A DNA stretch of 17,373 nt from the NCBI GenBank assembly GCA_025765595.1, contig JAIVFH010000494.1, positions 1 through 17,373 of the forward strand, in the 5' to 3' direction. The notes below the pieces were generated by a model. It was not told where the DNA came from, did not search any database, and was given only the letters and a program-made list of their open reading frames with translations. This document shows, one piece after another, positions 16,160-17,373 of this stretch; the first letter of the stretch is position 1, and the number at the start of each line of letters is the position of its first letter. This DNA is from Obelidium mucronatum. Its lineage: Eukaryota > Chytridiomycota > Chytridiomycetes > Chytridiales > Chytriomycetaceae. The position numbers were made by a program, and so were the translations under genes.

Positions 16160-17373
16160 TCAAAGAGTGGAATGACACTTAGATAGAATAATTAAATAGA
16201 GAGCATGAGTTAGTTGTTATTCTTGTGCATCAATTTGCATTTTGTTATACCAAAGGACAGCAATTCAAGCCGCTGATTTCACTCTCGATGGCTCGGTGTT
16301 TACACACGTGACACATGAAATGAATGGATTCGTAAATGGGCCGGCCTGAAACAACACAGATGGGGAATGTAAAGTTGCATCCGCCGCAATTTGTGTCACT
16401 GTTTATCATACACAAGAAAGTCAGCATTTTTTTTGGAGAACGCTACGAATAATGCGGATAATTTGTCTAAACCTGTCGTTAATTGAATGTCCGCAGTTAC
16501 TACAGGAGATTTCAAATGGCGGTGGATTCGATGGGGTGAACCTTTTTTAACATGAGTTATATCCACGCACAGGCCAAAAAAAAAGCGGATAAGTAAATGG
16601 CTTACTTTGTAAAGATAGACAAGGCCAAATTCTCGATCCCATTATGCTCCTCTTCTGTCACGTTTTCCAACGCCTCCAGTTTGATGAAAGCCCCAGAGCA
16701 TACTTGGAAGTAATTGTTATGGAATGCGCTTAACGCCAAGAGACTGTATATGGTTTTCGGTTCAATGATATCTTCATAGTTTTTGAGATGGATTGCCTTT
16801 TTTTTTGTGTGAGTGTGGAGTTGAGTTCAACGCCAAAAAATAAAAATAAAATTAAAAAACAAAACTGTTCGCATGGCTCCACCAATATTCCCATTGTAAA
16901 ATTGCTTTGGGAAAGGATATAGTAGTGGTATGCCTCAGCGCCTCGCCAGACATTATCCAAGAATTTGGTTTCCATTGATCCTTTCAGGTCTTCCGCCAAG
17001 AGGCCATCCAACGCGGATATTTCCTGTGGTAACAAAAATGAGGTTGTTTTATTTTGGTAACAATAAGAGTGGCGGATGATTGATGGGGAAAGTGTTTACA
17101 TTATCGATTCCACCCTTTCTTGCTTTCGTAAGTTGGTGATATCGTTCAACTTCTAGCGCGGCTAACACGTAAAACTTTTTGATTCGAAGAGGGTTCTTTC
17201 CCTCTTGGCTTCCTCTTCAGCAAGCTATTCAAAAAGGGGGTTAGGCGATTCCACAAAAAAAAAAAAACACAAGTCCACATCATATAACAATCTCGCCGAC
17301 TTTTGACAATAATTTGCTTTCCTGTACAACTCGATAGCAGTCAGTGGTTATTCTTTTCAAGCAATTCGGCAGC
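16160..17373 (-). CDS. WDR35: WDR35/IFT121 (IFT-A subunit), C-terminal part, seven exons, three apparent frameshifts; 5' end beyond the window
   Basis: C-terminal part of an intraflagellar transport complex A subunit needed for retrograde transport and membrane-protein entry into cilia. Exons, in transcript order: 17373-17279, 17224-17100, 17023-16866, 16796-16606, 16541-16473, 16398-16251, 16177-16160. Family segments: TAIELYRKANYCQKSARLL; LRIKKFYVLAALEVERYHQL; VWRGAEAYHYYILSQ; AIHLKNYEDIIEPKTIYSLL; the Cys-rich tail CVVSGRPIYESIHFMCHVCK; then CCPL|CHSTL. The last exon adds only five residues and the stop, matching the CPLCHSP-type end of WDR35. Each of the first three exons is one base short of the frame set by homology (near 17342, 17189 and 16907); the four downstream exons are clean. 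Restoring those bases would give 268 codons plus stop. Splice sites are otherwise kept, some with unusual donors (GTGGAC, GTTTTG). It is either a sequence error or a degenerating allele. Confidence 0.82.

Overview
The window reads as nuclear DNA of a zoosporic (flagellated) fungus, most likely a chytrid. The reasons are many short spliceosomal introns (about 45 to 160 bp) with fungal-type GT..AG junctions, fungal-style genes (an S/T-rich secreted GH18 chitinase, an ArfGAP/UBA/Gln-rich protein, a TRAPP subunit, an arrestin-fold protein), Crinkler-family effector sequences, and an intraflagellar-transport gene (WDR35/IFT121), which only ciliated lineages keep. No species was identified. Splice models are read by eye from phase-compatible junctions and expected family motifs.

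Left part (1-6,700): TRAPPC1/BET5 (minus, two exons) and an ArfGAP-UBA-polyQ protein (plus, three exons) diverge from a shared spacer of about 70 bp. A short gap with a doubtful Lys-rich small minus-strand ORF follows, then a two-exon GH18 chitinase with three near-identical Cys-rich modules and a long Ser/Thr tail.

Middle part (6,700-11,100): a mobile-element and relic zone. It holds a Crinkler N-terminal header fragment and then a complete DNA transposon of 2,465 bp (7542-10006). The transposon has 19-bp terminal inverted repeats (18/19 match), a 3-bp AAT target duplication, a frameshifted DDE transposase of PIF/Harbinger type, a divergently transcribed second gene of unknown fold, repeated ATCGAT/TTATCG subterminal motifs, and a tRNA-like Pol III unit near the right end. 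It may sit on a splice-donor boundary of a former mitochondrial-presequence gene. A 278-bp solo LTR (10675-10952) with 6-bp inverted termini and a 5-bp ATCAA duplication follows.

Right part (11,100-17,373): a minus-strand arrestin-like gene with polyGln and polyGly tracts; a minus-strand fragment resembling a TIR domain, ending just before the next gene; a full three-exon Crinkler protein (ubiquitin-like header, P-loop NTPase, REase-like C-terminus); and, convergent with it, the 3' end of WDR35/IFT121. WDR35 is recognisable across seven exons, but three of those exons each lack one base relative to the family frame.

The housekeeping genes touch membrane traffic (TRAPPC1, ArfGAP, arrestin) and cilia (IFT121), but nothing shows they are co-regulated. 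The most unusual material is the transposon with its uncharacterised second gene and tRNA-like unit, the Crinkler locus beside a TIR-like relic, and the clustered frameshifts in WDR35.
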